DNA from: Paucibacter_B soli
Lineage (GTDB): Bacteria; Pseudomonadota; Gammaproteobacteria; Burkholderiales; Burkholderiaceae_C
NCBI RefSeq assembly: GCF_037482845.1
Contig: NZ_JBBHJW010000001.1
Span: 744,001-808,000, forward strand
Length of the DNA stretch: 64,000 bases
Direction: 5' to 3'
Of the stretch, positions 27,343 through 36,780 are shown piece by piece (the stretch's first letter is position 1; each line of letters begins with the position of its first letter). The translations under genes were made by a program, and so were the position numbers. The notes beneath the pieces were generated by a model. The model was not told the origin of the DNA. It did no database searches and saw only the letters and a list, made by a program, of their open reading frames with translations.

Positions 27343-29217
27343 TCAGCGCGCGCCGAGGATTTCCCAGCGCTCCAGCAAGCCCATCAGCTCGTCCTCGATC
27401 TGGCCGGCGCGCGCCGTCACCTCGGCCAGGCGCGCGGCCCCCTGGGTGTAGAGCTCGCTGCCGGCCAGCAGCGCGGCCACCTGGGCCTGCTCGGTCTCCA
27501 GCGCCTCGATGCGGGCGGGCAACTCGTCCAGCTCGCGCTGCTCCTTGTAGCTGAGCTTGCGCTTCGGCGCGACCGGGGCAAGGGCCACGGCCGGCGCGGG
27601 AGTGGGCGCCGGTGCGGGCGCCGGCGCCTGCTTGGCCTGCAGCGCCGCGGCACGCTTGGATTGCAGCAGCCAGTCCTGTACCCCGCCCTCGTATTCGCGC
27701 CAGCGCCCCTCGCCCTCGCTGACGATGGTGGAGGTGACGACGTTGTCGAGAAAGCGCCGGTCGTGACTGACCAGGAAGACGGTGCCGTCGTACTCGGCCA
27801 GCAGCTCTTCCAGCAGCTCCAGGGTCTCGATGTCCAGGTCGTTGGTGGGCTCGTCCAGCACCAGCACATTGGCGGGTCGCGCGAACAGGCGCGCCAGCAG
27901 TAGGCGGTTGCGCTCGCCGCCGGAGAGGCTCTTCACCGGCGAGTTGGCACGCGCGGGCGAGAACAGGAAGTCGCCCAGATAGCTCTTCACATGCTTCTTC
28001 TGGCTGCCGATCTCGATCCACTCGCTGCCGGGACTGATGGTGTCGGCCAGGGTCGCGTCCAGGTTGAGCGTGTCGCGCATCTGGTCGAAATAGGCCACCG
28101 AAAGGCGCGAGCCCTGGCGCACCTCGCCGCTGTCGGGTGCCAGCTCGCCCAGAATCATCTTCAAGAGCGTGGTCTTGCCGGCGCCGTTGGGGCCCACCAG
28201 GCCGACCTTGTCGCCGCGCAGAATGGTGGCGCTGAAATCGCGCACGATGGTGCGATCGCCATAGCTCTTGAACACGTTCTCCAGCTCGGCCACGATCTTG
28301 CCGCTGGCACCACCGGTGTCGATATCGAGCTTGACCTTGCCCTGCACATCGCGGCGCGCCGCATGCGCCTGGCGCATCGCCTCCAGGCGCTGGATGCGCG
28401 CCACGCTGCGCGTGCGGCGCGCTTCCACGCCCTTGCGTATCCACACCTCTTCCTGCGCCAGCAGCTTGTCGAAGCGGGCATTGAAGAGCGCCTCGTTCTG
28501 CAGCTCGTATTCCTTGGCGGCGGTGAAGGCGGCGAAATTGCCGGGGTAGCCGCGCAGCTGCCCACGGTCCAGCTCGACGATGCGGTTGGCCACGTTGTCG
28601 AGGAAGGCGCGGTCGTGGGTGATCAAGAGCAGCGAGCCCTTGAAGTTGTTGAGCAGGTCCTCCAGCCAGGTGATGGCGTCCAGGTCCAGGTGGTTGGTGG
28701 GTTCGTCCAGCAGCAGCACATCGGGCTGGGCCACCAGGGCGCGGCCCAGGGCCACGCGCTTCTTCAGCCCGCCCGAGAGTGCGCCCACCAGGCGCGAGCC
28801 GTCCAGGCCCAGGCGCTGCAGGGTCTCGTCGACGCGCTGCTCCCAGTTCCAGGCGCCGATATGCTCGATGCGTTCCTGCACCCAGGCGAGGTCGTCGTTC
28901 TCGTCGTGGATCTCGTAGCGCGCGCGCAGCGCCTTGGCCTCGGCCACGCCCTCGCTCACCACCTCGAAGATCGTGGCGTCGGCGCGCAGCTCGGGCTCCT
29001 GCGGCACGTAGACGCTGGTGAGGCCTTGCTGCAGCTGCAGCAAGCCGTCGTCGAGCTTCTCGAGGCCGGCGAGGATTTTCAGCAGCGAGGACTTGCCCGT
29101 GCCGTTGCGGCCTATGAGACCGACGCGCTCACCGATTTCGAGTGAGAAGTTGGCGCCATCCAGCAGGGCGACATGGCCGAATGCGAGATGGGCGTTGCTG
29201 ATTGAGAGGACTGCCAT
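27343..29217 (-). CDS. uup: ABC-F family ATPase (Uup type)
   Basis: Start at 29217 (MAVLSISNAHLAFGH). The 624-aa protein has two ABC cassettes and no membrane domain: Walker A GRNGTGKSS and GPNGAGKTT, signatures LSGGLKKR and LSGGERNR, and Walker B LLLDEPTNHLD and LVLDEPTNDLD. An Ala/Pro linker then leads to a C-terminal coiled coil (YKEQRELDELPARIEALETEQAQVAALL), diagnostic of Uup. Uup proteins act on ribosomes or branched DNA and reduce precise transposon excision. Confidence 0.93.
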   Translation of the reverse strand: MAVLSISNAHLAFGHVALLDGANFSLEIGERVGLIGRNGTGKSSLLKILAGLEKLDDGLLQLQQGLTSVYVPQEPELRADATIFEVVSEGVAEAKALRARYEIHDENDDLAWVQERIEHIGAWNWEQRVDETLQRLGLDGSRLVGALSGGLKKRVALGRALVAQPDVLLLDEPTNHLDLDAITWLEDLLNNFKGSLLLITHDRAFLDNVANRIVELDRGQLRGYPGNFAAFTAAKEYELQNEALFNARFDKLLAQEEVWIRKGVEARRTRSVARIQRLEAMRQAHAARRDVQGKVKLDIDTGGASGKIVAELENVFKSYGDRTIVRDFSATILRGDKVGLVGPNGAGKTTLLKMILGELAPDSGEVRQGSRLSVAYFDQMRDTLNLDATLADTISPGSEWIEIGSQKKHVKSYLGDFLFSPARANSPVKSLSGGERNRLLLARLFARPANVLVLDEPTNDLDIETLELLEELLAEYDGTVFLVSHDRRFLDNVVTSTIVSEGEGRWREYEGGVQDWLLQSKRAAALQAKQAPAPAPAPTPAPAVALAPVAPKRKLSYKEQRELDELPARIEALETEQAQVAALLAGSELYTQGAARLAEVTARAGQIEDELMGLLERWEILGAR

Positions 29218-29573
29218 GGGGCCGATTGTCCCCGACGCGGCGGTCCTGCCGCCGCGGGCACGGAAATCGGGTTGCCAATCGTCATGCGCATCGCCCGGCC
29301 AAGCGTGGGGCACGCCGCGCATGACCATGGTCACGGCCAGTTCACACGGCAAGACCTGACCCCGGAAAAAAGTCATACACAGCGCATGCAGGAACGCCGC
29401 ACCGCCCGGCCTTCGTTCGTCGCCGCAATACGGCAAATCGTCGGCGCATGTCGCCGCTTGGTCGGCCCAGGCTTGGTGGCGCCGCAAGCGCCGCCTAGTC
29501 TGGATTGAGCGCGGACATGGAAGGGCAGCAGTGCCGCCAAGCCGCCGCCTCAACCCTCAGCCACGGAGTCATC
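29218..29573. other. intergenic region, no gene seen
   Basis: A 356-bp stretch between divergent genes. It contains one copy of a recurring 15-mer, GCAAGACCTGACCCC, at 29349-29363. I see no other promoter, hairpin or coding signal that stands out. Confidence 0.6.
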
Positions 29574-30026
29574 ATGAAGCACCTCAGCACCCCTGTTTCC
29601 GGCCTGCTGGCCGCCGCCGCCATGACCATCTTCACCGGTGCCGCAGCCGCGGCCGACAGCGGCACCAAGGATTTGAATCGCGTCGAGGTCAGCGGCCAGA
29701 AGCGCGACGAGATGCTGCGCACAGACGTGCGCAAGGTCTGCCCCGGCATCGCTGCCAAACTGCAGGAGGAGCTGGGCGGCGCCTGGTGGCGCGTCGAGGA
29801 GCCCGCCCAGGTGCAGGTGCAGTTCCGCCTGCAGGGCGAGCAAATGCATGGCGTCAGGGCCAGCACGCGACAGTCCGACTACCGCCAGGCCGTCAGGCGC
29901 GCGGTGCACCGACTCGACTGTGGCAACGACAACGCGGACGATCAGCTGTTCGCGTTTGTGATCGAGTTCAAGGCCCCGGACGAGCAATCCGAGCAGCGCA
30001 GCACCGTGGCCTTGCTGATGCCTTGA
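29574..30026 (+). CDS. secreted hypothetical protein
   Basis: A 150-aa protein with a Sec signal peptide (MKHLSTPVSGLLAAAAMTIFTGAAAAADS). The mature part has RVEVSGQKRDEMLRTDVRKVCPG and two Cys residues that may pair (VCPG, RLDCG). It resembles small periplasmic proteins common in Burkholderiales with VEV(S/T)G openings and no known role. It converges with gshB, leaving 7 bp. Confidence 0.6.
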   Translation: MKHLSTPVSGLLAAAAMTIFTGAAAAADSGTKDLNRVEVSGQKRDEMLRTDVRKVCPGIAAKLQEELGGAWWRVEEPAQVQVQFRLQGEQMHGVRASTRQSDYRQAVRRAVHRLDCGNDNADDQLFAFVIEFKAPDEQSEQRSTVALLMP

Positions 30027-30033
30027 GAGCGAC

Positions 30034-30984
30034 TCAGGCGGCGGCGCTGCGCTCCAGCGCGTCGACGAACATCTTGGCCACGTCGAAGCCGGTCTGGTCG
30101 GTGATCTCCTGGAAGCAAGTCGGGCTGGTGACGTTGATCTCGGTGAGGCAGTCGCCGATCACGTCCAGGCCCACCAGCAGCAGGCCGCGCGCGGCCAGGA
30201 TCGGGCCCAGGGTTTCGGCGATCTCGCGGTCGCGCGCGCTGATCGCCTGGGCCACGCCCTTGCCGCCGGCGGCCAGGTTGCCGCGCACCTCGCCGCCTTG
30301 CGGAATGCGCGCCAGGCAGAAGGGCACGACCTGACCCCCTATCACCAGCACGCGCTTGTCGCCGTCCTTGATGGCGCTCAGGTAGCGCTGCACCATCACC
30401 GTCTCGGCGCCGCCCTTGTTGAGGGTTTCGATGATGGCGCCGAGGTTGAGGCCATCGGCCGGCACGCGGAAGATGCCCATGCCGCCCATGCCGTCCAGGG
30501 GCTTCAGGATGATGTCGCCCTGCTCGGCATGGAAAGCGCGGATCGCGGCCTCGCTGCGCGTCACCAGGGTGGGCGCAATGAACTGCGGGAACTCCAGGAT
30601 GGCGAGCTTCTCGGGATGGTCGCGCAGCGCCGCGGGCTTGTTGAAGACACGTGCGCCCTCGCGCTCGGCCTGGCCGAGCAAGTGAGTGGCATAGAAGTAC
30701 TCGCTGTCGAAGGGCGGGTCCTTGCGCATGATGACGGCCTGGGTATCGGCCAGCGCCAGCTCGGCGCTGCTCACGACGCTGAACCAGGCGTAGGCATCGC
30801 CGGTCAGCGTGATCGCGCGCGCCTGGCGCGCCACCACCCGAGCACCGGCGTGCCAGACCAGGTCGGCGGGCTCGCAGGCCCACAGCTCATGGCCGCGCCG
30901 GGCGGCCTCGCGCATCATCGCGAAGGTGCTGTCCTTGTAGGTCTTGAAGGATTCAAGCGGGTCGGCGACGAACAGGATCTTCAT
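30034..30984 (-). CDS. gshB: glutathione synthetase
   Basis: A 316-aa ATP-grasp ligase that adds glycine to gamma-glutamylcysteine. It opens MKILFVADPLESFKTYKDSTFAMM; RKDPPFDSEYFYATHLL, DIILKPLDGMGGMGIFRV and the Mg-binding EINVTSPTCFQEI near the end are all diagnostic. Length equals the E. coli enzyme. gshA lies 4 kb upstream on the same strand with benE, an amidotransferase gene and kup between. Confidence 0.97.
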   Translation of the reverse strand: MKILFVADPLESFKTYKDSTFAMMREAARRGHELWACEPADLVWHAGARVVARQARAITLTGDAYAWFSVVSSAELALADTQAVIMRKDPPFDSEYFYATHLLGQAEREGARVFNKPAALRDHPEKLAILEFPQFIAPTLVTRSEAAIRAFHAEQGDIILKPLDGMGGMGIFRVPADGLNLGAIIETLNKGGAETVMVQRYLSAIKDGDKRVLVIGGQVVPFCLARIPQGGEVRGNLAAGGKGVAQAISARDREIAETLGPILAARGLLLVGLDVIGDCLTEINVTSPTCFQEITDQTGFDVAKMFVDALERSAAA

Positions 30985-31006
30985 GGTGGCTCTGGTTGCT
31001 GTTGAT

Positions 31007-32173
31007 TCACTTGGCTCGGAAGTGTTGCACCAAAAGAGAAACCGTGCCCGCCACCACACCCCAGAAGGCCGAGCCTATGCCCAGCAAGGAGACGCCCGAG
31101 AGCGTGACCAGAAAGGTCAGGATGGCGGCATCGCGATGCTTTTCCTCCTTCAGCGCCGCGGCCAGGCCACCGGCGATGGTTCCCATCAGGGCAAGACCTG
31201 CCACCGCCGCCACCAGTTCGCGCGGGAAGGCCGCCAGCAGGCCCACCACCGCGCCGCCGGCCAGGCCCAGGGCGATGTAGAACAGGCCGGCCATGGTGGC
31301 GGCGGTGTAGCGGCGCCGCGGATCCTCATGCGCTTCGCGCCCCATGCAGATTGCCGCGGTGATGGCCGCAAGGTTGAAGGCATAGCCGCCAAAGGGCGCC
31401 AGCAGCAGGGTCGCCAGACCGGTGGCGCTGATGCTGGGCGAGATCGGGGTCTGGTAGCCCGAGGCGCGCTGGGCCGCCACGCCGGGCAGATTCTGCGAGG
31501 CCATGGTGACGAGAAAGAGCGGCAGCGCCACGCCGATCAGCGCCGCCATGCTGAAGCTTGGGCTGGTCCAGACCGGCTGCGCCCAGCTCCAGCGCACTTC
31601 GCCCATGTGCAGCCGCCCCTGCGCGGCCGCCACCGCCACGCCGGCCAGCAGCACCGCGGGCACCGCATAGCGCGGCCACCAGCGCCGCCCGGCAAGGTAG
31701 ACGGCCGCCATCACCAGCACCAGCAACGGGGCGGTCTTCACGCTCGTCACCGCGTCCAGCCCGAAGCGTGCCAGCACCCCGGCCAGCAGCGCCGAGGCCA
31801 CCGCCACCGGGATGCGATCCATCACGCGCTCAAAGGCCTTGGTGAGGCCGGCCAGCAGGATCAGCGCGCCGCACACCATGAAGGCGCCGATGGCCTCTGG
31901 CATGCTGATGCCGGCGGTGCCGGCCAGCAGCGCCGCGCCGGGCGTGGACCAGGCGGTCAGCACCGGCTGGCGCGTCCACAGCGACAGCGCGAGGCTGGTG
32001 ATGCCCATGCCCAGGCCCAGTGCCCACATCCACGAGCTGATCTGTGACGAAGTAGCACCCAGGGCCTGGGCCGCCTGGAATACGATGGCCACCGAGCTGG
32101 TGAAACCCACCAGCACCGCCACAAACCCCGCCACGGCCGATGCCACCGAGAGATCATTGAGCCAAATTCTCAT
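31007..32173 (-). CDS. benE: benzoate/H+ symporter family protein (BenE)
   Basis: A 388-aa membrane protein with about 12 helices. The BenE family marks include VAGFVAVLVGFTSSVAIVFQAAQA at the N-terminus, TRQPVLTAWSTPGAALLAG, and FGGYAFNLAAITAAICMG. Family members import benzoate or act as general purine/xanthine-like permeases. No benzoate catabolic genes are nearby, so the substrate is uncertain. It is 22 bp upstream of gshB and probably co-transcribed. Confidence 0.88.
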   Translation of the reverse strand: MRIWLNDLSVASAVAGFVAVLVGFTSSVAIVFQAAQALGATSSQISSWMWALGLGMGITSLALSLWTRQPVLTAWSTPGAALLAGTAGISMPEAIGAFMVCGALILLAGLTKAFERVMDRIPVAVASALLAGVLARFGLDAVTSVKTAPLLVLVMAAVYLAGRRWWPRYAVPAVLLAGVAVAAAQGRLHMGEVRWSWAQPVWTSPSFSMAALIGVALPLFLVTMASQNLPGVAAQRASGYQTPISPSISATGLATLLLAPFGGYAFNLAAITAAICMGREAHEDPRRRYTAATMAGLFYIALGLAGGAVVGLLAAFPRELVAAVAGLALMGTIAGGLAAALKEEKHRDAAILTFLVTLSGVSLLGIGSAFWGVVAGTVSLLVQHFRAK

Positions 32174-32191
32174 GCCGCAAGCATAAACAGC

Positions 32192-32977
32192 ATGTGCAGA
32201 TTTCTGGCCTACCTGGGCGCGCCGATCTTCCTGGATGAGTTGGTATGCGCCCCGCGGCATTCGCTGGTGCGCCAGTCACTGCGCGCCGAGGAGGCCAAGG
32301 TGGTGACGAATGGCGACGGCTTTGGCGTGGGCTGGTATGGCGAGCGCGCTGCGCCGGGCGTCTACCGCGAGGTCATGCCGGCCTGGTCCGACGAGAACCT
32401 GCTGGCGCTGTGCGCGAATGTGCGCTCGGGGCTGTTCTTTGCCCATGTACGCGCCGCCACCGGTGGCGGCATCGCCAGGCAGAACTGCCATCCCTTCCAT
32501 TACGACCGTTTTCTGTTCATGCACAACGGACAGATCGGCGGCTATGGTCAGTTGCGCCGGCGCATGGAGGCGCGCATCCCCGATCATCTCTATGAACACC
32601 GCAAGGGCGCGACCGACTCCGAGCTGCTGTTCCTGCTCATCATCGCGCGCATGGAGCAAGGGCTGGACGCCTTGCGGGCCACCAGCCAGGTGCTCGGCGA
32701 GACCCAGGCCATGATGCAGCTGCTGCAGATCCAGCAGCCGCTGCGCTTCGCGGCCGCGCTGGCCGACGGCGAGCAGCTCTGGGCCTTCCGCTATGCCACC
32801 GACAAGCGCGCACCCACGCTCTACGTCAACCGCTCAGACGCCGGCGTGGTGGTGGCCTCCGAACCGCTGGAGGGCGACCCGCAGGGCTGGACCCTGATCC
32901 CGCAGGGCGAGATGCTGCACTTCGATGGCGCGGGCCGGCAAAGCAGCCGGGCCTTACACGCGGTGCCGGCCTCCTAG
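32192..32977 (+). CDS. class II glutamine amidotransferase (YafJ-like)
   Basis: A 261-aa Ntn-hydrolase. The nucleophile is Cys2 (MCRFLAYLG). NGDGFGVGWYG, FAHVRAATGG and HPFHYDRFLFMHNGQIGGY bind glutamine. It lacks a synthase domain, as in the YafJ/EgtC group. The physiological substrate is unknown; gamma-glutamyl peptide hydrolysis fits its place next to glutathione genes but is inference. It is divergent from benE by 18 bp and overlaps the kup stop. Confidence 0.88.
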   Translation: MCRFLAYLGAPIFLDELVCAPRHSLVRQSLRAEEAKVVTNGDGFGVGWYGERAAPGVYREVMPAWSDENLLALCANVRSGLFFAHVRAATGGGIARQNCHPFHYDRFLFMHNGQIGGYGQLRRRMEARIPDHLYEHRKGATDSELLFLLIIARMEQGLDALRATSQVLGETQAMMQLLQIQQPLRFAAALADGEQLWAFRYATDKRAPTLYVNRSDAGVVVASEPLEGDPQGWTLIPQGEMLHFDGAGRQSSRALHAVPAS

Positions 32978-34857
32978 ATCTCGACCTTGGAGCCCAGCTC
33001 GACGATGCGGTTGGTGGGCAGGTGCAGGAAGTCGGCCGCGGCGGCGGCGTTGCGGTGCATGCTGGCGAACAGCTTCTCGCGCCACAACGCCATGCCCGAG
33101 CCGACCGTGGGGAAGACGATGTCGCGCGAGAGGAAGTAGCTGGTTTCCATTTCCTCCAGATGCACGTTGCGCGACTCCAGCAACTTCAGCGCCTCGGGCA
33201 CATCTGGCTCGTTCTTGAAGCCGAAGTGCACGCTGACCTGCCAGCAGTCGTTGCCGAGCGCCTCGACCTCCACGCGCTTGTCGAAACCGATCCAGGGCAC
33301 CTCGTGGTGCTTGACGGTGACGAACAGGTTCTGCTCGTGCAGCACCTTGTTGTGCTTGAGGTTGTGCAGCAAGGCATTCGGGGTCATGCCCTGCTCGGAC
33401 GAGAGGAACACCGCCGAACCCGGCACGCGCAGCGGCGGATTGACGAACACCGCACCGAGGAAGCTCTTCAGGTCGATCGCATCCTCGCGCAACTTTTCGC
33501 TGAGCTGGCGCCGCCCCTGCTTCCAGGTCAGCATCAGCGTGAACATGCCGACGCCGATCACCAGCGGGAACCAGCCGCCGGCAAACAGCTTGAGCAGGTT
33601 GGAGGCGAAGAAGGTGACGTCGACGATGAAGAAGAAGCCGGTGGCCGCCACGCACAGCGCCCAGGGATATTTCCAGCCGTAGCGGATCACGTAGAAGGTC
33701 ATGATGGTGGTGATGCTCATGTCCAGCGTCACCGCGATGCCATAGGCGGCCGCCAGGCGCGAGGACGAGCCGAACAGCACGACCGCCAGCACGATGAAGA
33801 CGAACAGGCCCCAGTTCACGAAGGGCACGTAGATCTGGCCGGTATCGCGCACCGAGGTGTGCAGGATGCGCATGCGCGGCAACAGGCCCAGCTGCACCGC
33901 CTGCTTGGTGACCGAGAAGGCCGCGGTGATGAGGGCCTGCGATGCGATCACGGTGGCCGCGGTGGCCAGGAACACCAGCGGCAGCGTGGCCCAGTCGGGC
34001 GCCATGTGGAAGAAGGGGTTCTCCACCGCAGCCGGCTCGCTCAGCAGCATGGCGCCCTGGCCGAAGTAGTTGACCACCAGGGCCGGCATCACCATGCCGT
34101 ACCAGGCCAGGCGGATCGGCAGCGGGCCGAAATGGCCCAGGTCGGCGTACAGGGCCTCGCCGCCGGTGACGCACAGCACCACCGCCCCCAGCGAGATGAA
34201 GGCCACCAGCGGCTGCGCGGCGGCAAACTGGAAGGCATACCAGGGGTTGATGGCCGCCAGCACCTCGGGGTTCTCGATGATGTGCGGCAGGCCCAGCGCG
34301 ATCAGCACGAAGAACCAGATCAGCGTGATGGGGCCGAAGAACTTGCCGATGCCGCCGGTGCCGAAACGCTGCACCGCAAACAGGCCGGTGAGCACCAGCA
34401 GCGTCAGCGGCACCACGAATTGCTCCAGCTGCGGCGCGGCCACGCCCAGGCCCTCCACCGCCGACAGCACCGACACCGCCGGGGTGATGACGCCATCGCC
34501 ATAGAAGATGGCCGTGCCGAACATGCCCACCACCAGCAGCACGCGGCGCAACTGCGGGCGCTCGCTCACCGCCGTGGTGGCCAGTGCCAGCATCGCGATC
34601 AGGCCGCCCTCGCCGTTGTTGTCCGCGCGCAGTATCAGCAGCACGTACTTCAGCGAGACGATCACCGTCATGGTCCAGAAGATCAGCGACAGCACGCCGA
34701 GGATGTTGTCCGTGGTGGCGGCCACATGGCCGCCATGGAAGACCTCCTTCAGCGCGTAGAGCGGGCTGGTACCGATGTCGCCATAGACCACGCCCAATGC
34801 CCCGAGCGTGAGGCCCGCCAGGGCCGACGGCGAATGTGCCGCAGTAGAAGAACCCAC
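32974..34857 (-). CDS. kup: KUP-family potassium transporter
   Basis: A 627-aa low-affinity K+/H+ symporter of the inner membrane. It opens with LTLGALGVVYGDIGTSPLYALKEVF, the KUP hallmark; VFGDGVITP-like AIFYGDGVITPAVSVLSAVEGL, GGEALYADLGHFG and 12 helices follow. The soluble C-terminal domain runs to ELGSKVEI. The length is normal. Confidence 0.96.
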   Translation of the reverse strand: MGSSTAAHSPSALAGLTLGALGVVYGDIGTSPLYALKEVFHGGHVAATTDNILGVLSLIFWTMTVIVSLKYVLLILRADNNGEGGLIAMLALATTAVSERPQLRRVLLVVGMFGTAIFYGDGVITPAVSVLSAVEGLGVAAPQLEQFVVPLTLLVLTGLFAVQRFGTGGIGKFFGPITLIWFFVLIALGLPHIIENPEVLAAINPWYAFQFAAAQPLVAFISLGAVVLCVTGGEALYADLGHFGPLPIRLAWYGMVMPALVVNYFGQGAMLLSEPAAVENPFFHMAPDWATLPLVFLATAATVIASQALITAAFSVTKQAVQLGLLPRMRILHTSVRDTGQIYVPFVNWGLFVFIVLAVVLFGSSSRLAAAYGIAVTLDMSITTIMTFYVIRYGWKYPWALCVAATGFFFIVDVTFFASNLLKLFAGGWFPLVIGVGMFTLMLTWKQGRRQLSEKLREDAIDLKSFLGAVFVNPPLRVPGSAVFLSSEQGMTPNALLHNLKHNKVLHEQNLFVTVKHHEVPWIGFDKRVEVEALGNDCWQVSVHFGFKNEPDVPEALKLLESRNVHLEEMETSYFLSRDIVFPTVGSGMALWREKLFASMHRNAAAAADFLHLPTNRIVELGSKVEI

Positions 34858-34918
34858 AGGAAATGCCGCGGGGCCCTTGCGGCGCCGCTCAAATAGCCAA
34901 AAGCGCTATTGTGCGCCT

Positions 34919-36214
34919 TCAGGCGTAGACCTCGGCTTCGGGGTCGGTGACTTCCAGCTCGTAGCTGGCCGCCAGCATGGCCAGGCGCGCGATCACGCCG
35001 TACATGTAGAAGCGATTCGGTGCGCTGGCGCCCGGCTTCTCGCCCGGGCGCGGCAGCTGCGAGCTTTGCGCAAAGGCCAGCGGCACGAAGCTGGCGCCGG
35101 GGGCGTTGAGGTTCTCGTCCTCGCCACGCTCGGCATGGATGCGGTAGAAGCCACCCACCACATAGCGATCCATCATGTAGACCACCGGCTCGGCCACCGC
35201 ATCGTGCACGCGCTCATGCGTGACCACGCCCTCCTGCACGATCACCTCGCTGACCGCCTGGCCGTCCTTGCAGACGCTCATCTTGTTGCGGGTGCGGCGG
35301 CTCAGTTCATCGAGGTCCTTGGCGTCGCGCACCGTCATGATGCCCATGCCGTAGGTGCCGGCATCGGGCTTCACCACTACAAAGGGCTTCTCCTGGATGC
35401 CGTATTCCTTGTACTTGCGGCGCGTCTTGTTGAGGATGTTGTCCACCTGGGTCTGCAGCGCGTCCAGGCCCTGGCCGGTGCTGAAATCCAGGCCCTGCAC
35501 CGGCGCGAACATCGGGTTGATCAGCCAGGGGTCCATGCCCAGCAGCTTGGCAAACTTCTTCGCCACTTCCTCGTAGGCACGGAAGTGGTTGCTCTTGCGG
35601 CGCTGCGCCCAGCCCGCGTGCAGCGGCGGCAGCAGGTATTGCTCGTGCAGATGCTCCAGCACGCGCGGCACGCCGGCGCTAAGGTCGTTGTTGAGCAGAA
35701 TGGTGCAAGGGTCGAAGTCCTTCAGCCCCAGGCGCCCGCGCTTGCGCACCAGCGGCTCGATGGTCAGCTGGCCACCGTCGGGCAATGCCAAGACCGTGGG
35801 CTCCTTGATGCTCTCGTCCAACGTGCCCAGGCGCACGTTCAGGCCGGCCTGGGTGAAGATGCGCGTCAGCGTCGCCACATTGGCGAGATAGAAGCTGTTG
35901 CGCGTATGGCCCTCGGGCACCAGCAGCAGGTTCTTGGCCTCGGGGCAGATCTTCTCGATCGCTGCCATTGCCGCCTGCACCGCCAGCGGCAGCATTTCGG
36001 GGGTGAGGTTGTTGAAGCCGCCCGGGAACAGATTGGTGTCCACCGGTGCCAGCTTGAAGCCGGCGTTGCGCAGGTCCACCGAGCTGTAGAAGGGCGGCGT
36101 GTGCTCCATCCACTCGAGGCGGAACCAACGCTCGATCGCCGGCATGGACTCGAGCACGCGTTGCTCCAGCTCGTTGATGGGGCCGGTAAGTGCGGTAATG
36201 AGGTGGGGAACCAT
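34919..36214 (-). CDS. gshA: glutamate-cysteine ligase, proteobacterial type 3
   Basis: A 431-aa enzyme for the first step of glutathione synthesis. It is unrelated to E. coli GshA and matches the form found in Acidithiobacillus and many betaproteobacteria. Marks are ERWFRLEWMEHTPPFYSSVDLRNAGFKLAPVDTNLFPGGFNNL, the ATP-grasp-like VVKPDAGTYGMGIMTV and RYVVGGFYRIH. Together with gshB it supplies glutathione. Confidence 0.93.
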   Translation of the reverse strand: MVPHLITALTGPINELEQRVLESMPAIERWFRLEWMEHTPPFYSSVDLRNAGFKLAPVDTNLFPGGFNNLTPEMLPLAVQAAMAAIEKICPEAKNLLLVPEGHTRNSFYLANVATLTRIFTQAGLNVRLGTLDESIKEPTVLALPDGGQLTIEPLVRKRGRLGLKDFDPCTILLNNDLSAGVPRVLEHLHEQYLLPPLHAGWAQRRKSNHFRAYEEVAKKFAKLLGMDPWLINPMFAPVQGLDFSTGQGLDALQTQVDNILNKTRRKYKEYGIQEKPFVVVKPDAGTYGMGIMTVRDAKDLDELSRRTRNKMSVCKDGQAVSEVIVQEGVVTHERVHDAVAEPVVYMMDRYVVGGFYRIHAERGEDENLNAPGASFVPLAFAQSSQLPRPGEKPGASAPNRFYMYGVIARLAMLAASYELEVTDPEAEVYA

Positions 36215-36341
36215 GATGCGGAGCCAGCGTTGCGTCGTCGGCCGATTCTAGGAGGCTGATGCACATGGGGGCGCAAATGGAAATCCCAAGACAGGAGCAG
36301 GCGATATGCTCGGGGCTGTGAACGCCAGCAGTGCAAGCCCC

Positions 36342-36722
36342 ATGAAGCCAAAGATCCTGATCGTCGACGACCAGGCCGACATCCGCCGCCTGGTGCGTTG
36401 GGCCCTGGAAGACAGCCCCTACGTCATCTACGAGGCCGCCAACGGGGCGCTCGGCCTGCAACTGGCGCAGACGGTGCGCCCGGACCTGGTGCTGCTGGAC
36501 GTGATGATGCCCGGCGGCATGGACGGGCTGGAGGTCTGCAAGACCCTGCGCGCCGACCCAGCTTTCGCCAACACCCTGATCGTCATGCTGACCGCCGCGG
36601 CCAGCGAGCAGGACAAGGCCGAGGCCCTGGGGCTGGGCGCCAACTTCTTCCTCGCCAAACCCTTCAGCCCGGCCAAGCTGCTGGAGCTGCTGGCGATTCT
36701 GCTGCGCGGCCGCAAGACCTGA
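36342..36722 (+). CDS. single-domain response regulator (CheY-like)
   Basis: A 126-aa receiver domain if it starts at 36342 (MKPKILIVDDQ); an in-frame upstream start at 36306 would add 12 residues. The acidic pocket is D9-D10, the phosphoacceptor is D53 (LVLLDVMMPGG), and the conserved Thr (VMLTAA) and Lys (LAKPFSP) are present. There is no output domain and no histidine kinase nearby. It may pass phosphate to a distant partner. Its last codons and stop lie in a copy of the 15-mer GCAAGACCTGACCCC. Confidence 0.88.
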   Translation: MKPKILIVDDQADIRRLVRWALEDSPYVIYEAANGALGLQLAQTVRPDLVLLDVMMPGGMDGLEVCKTLRADPAFANTLIVMLTAAASEQDKAEALGLGANFFLAKPFSPAKLLELLAILLRGRKT

Positions 36723-36738
36723 CCCCTACCGTACAAGA

Positions 36739-36764
36739 AAAAGGCCGCCCAAGGGCGGCCTTTT
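36739..36764. terminator. bidirectional terminator
   Basis: The arms AAAAGGCCGCCC and GGGCGGCCTTTT form a 12-bp stem with a 2-base loop, with T-runs in both directions. It separates the convergent response regulator and amtB genes. Confidence 0.92.
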
Positions 36765-36780
36765 GTCGAAGGCGTGCGGC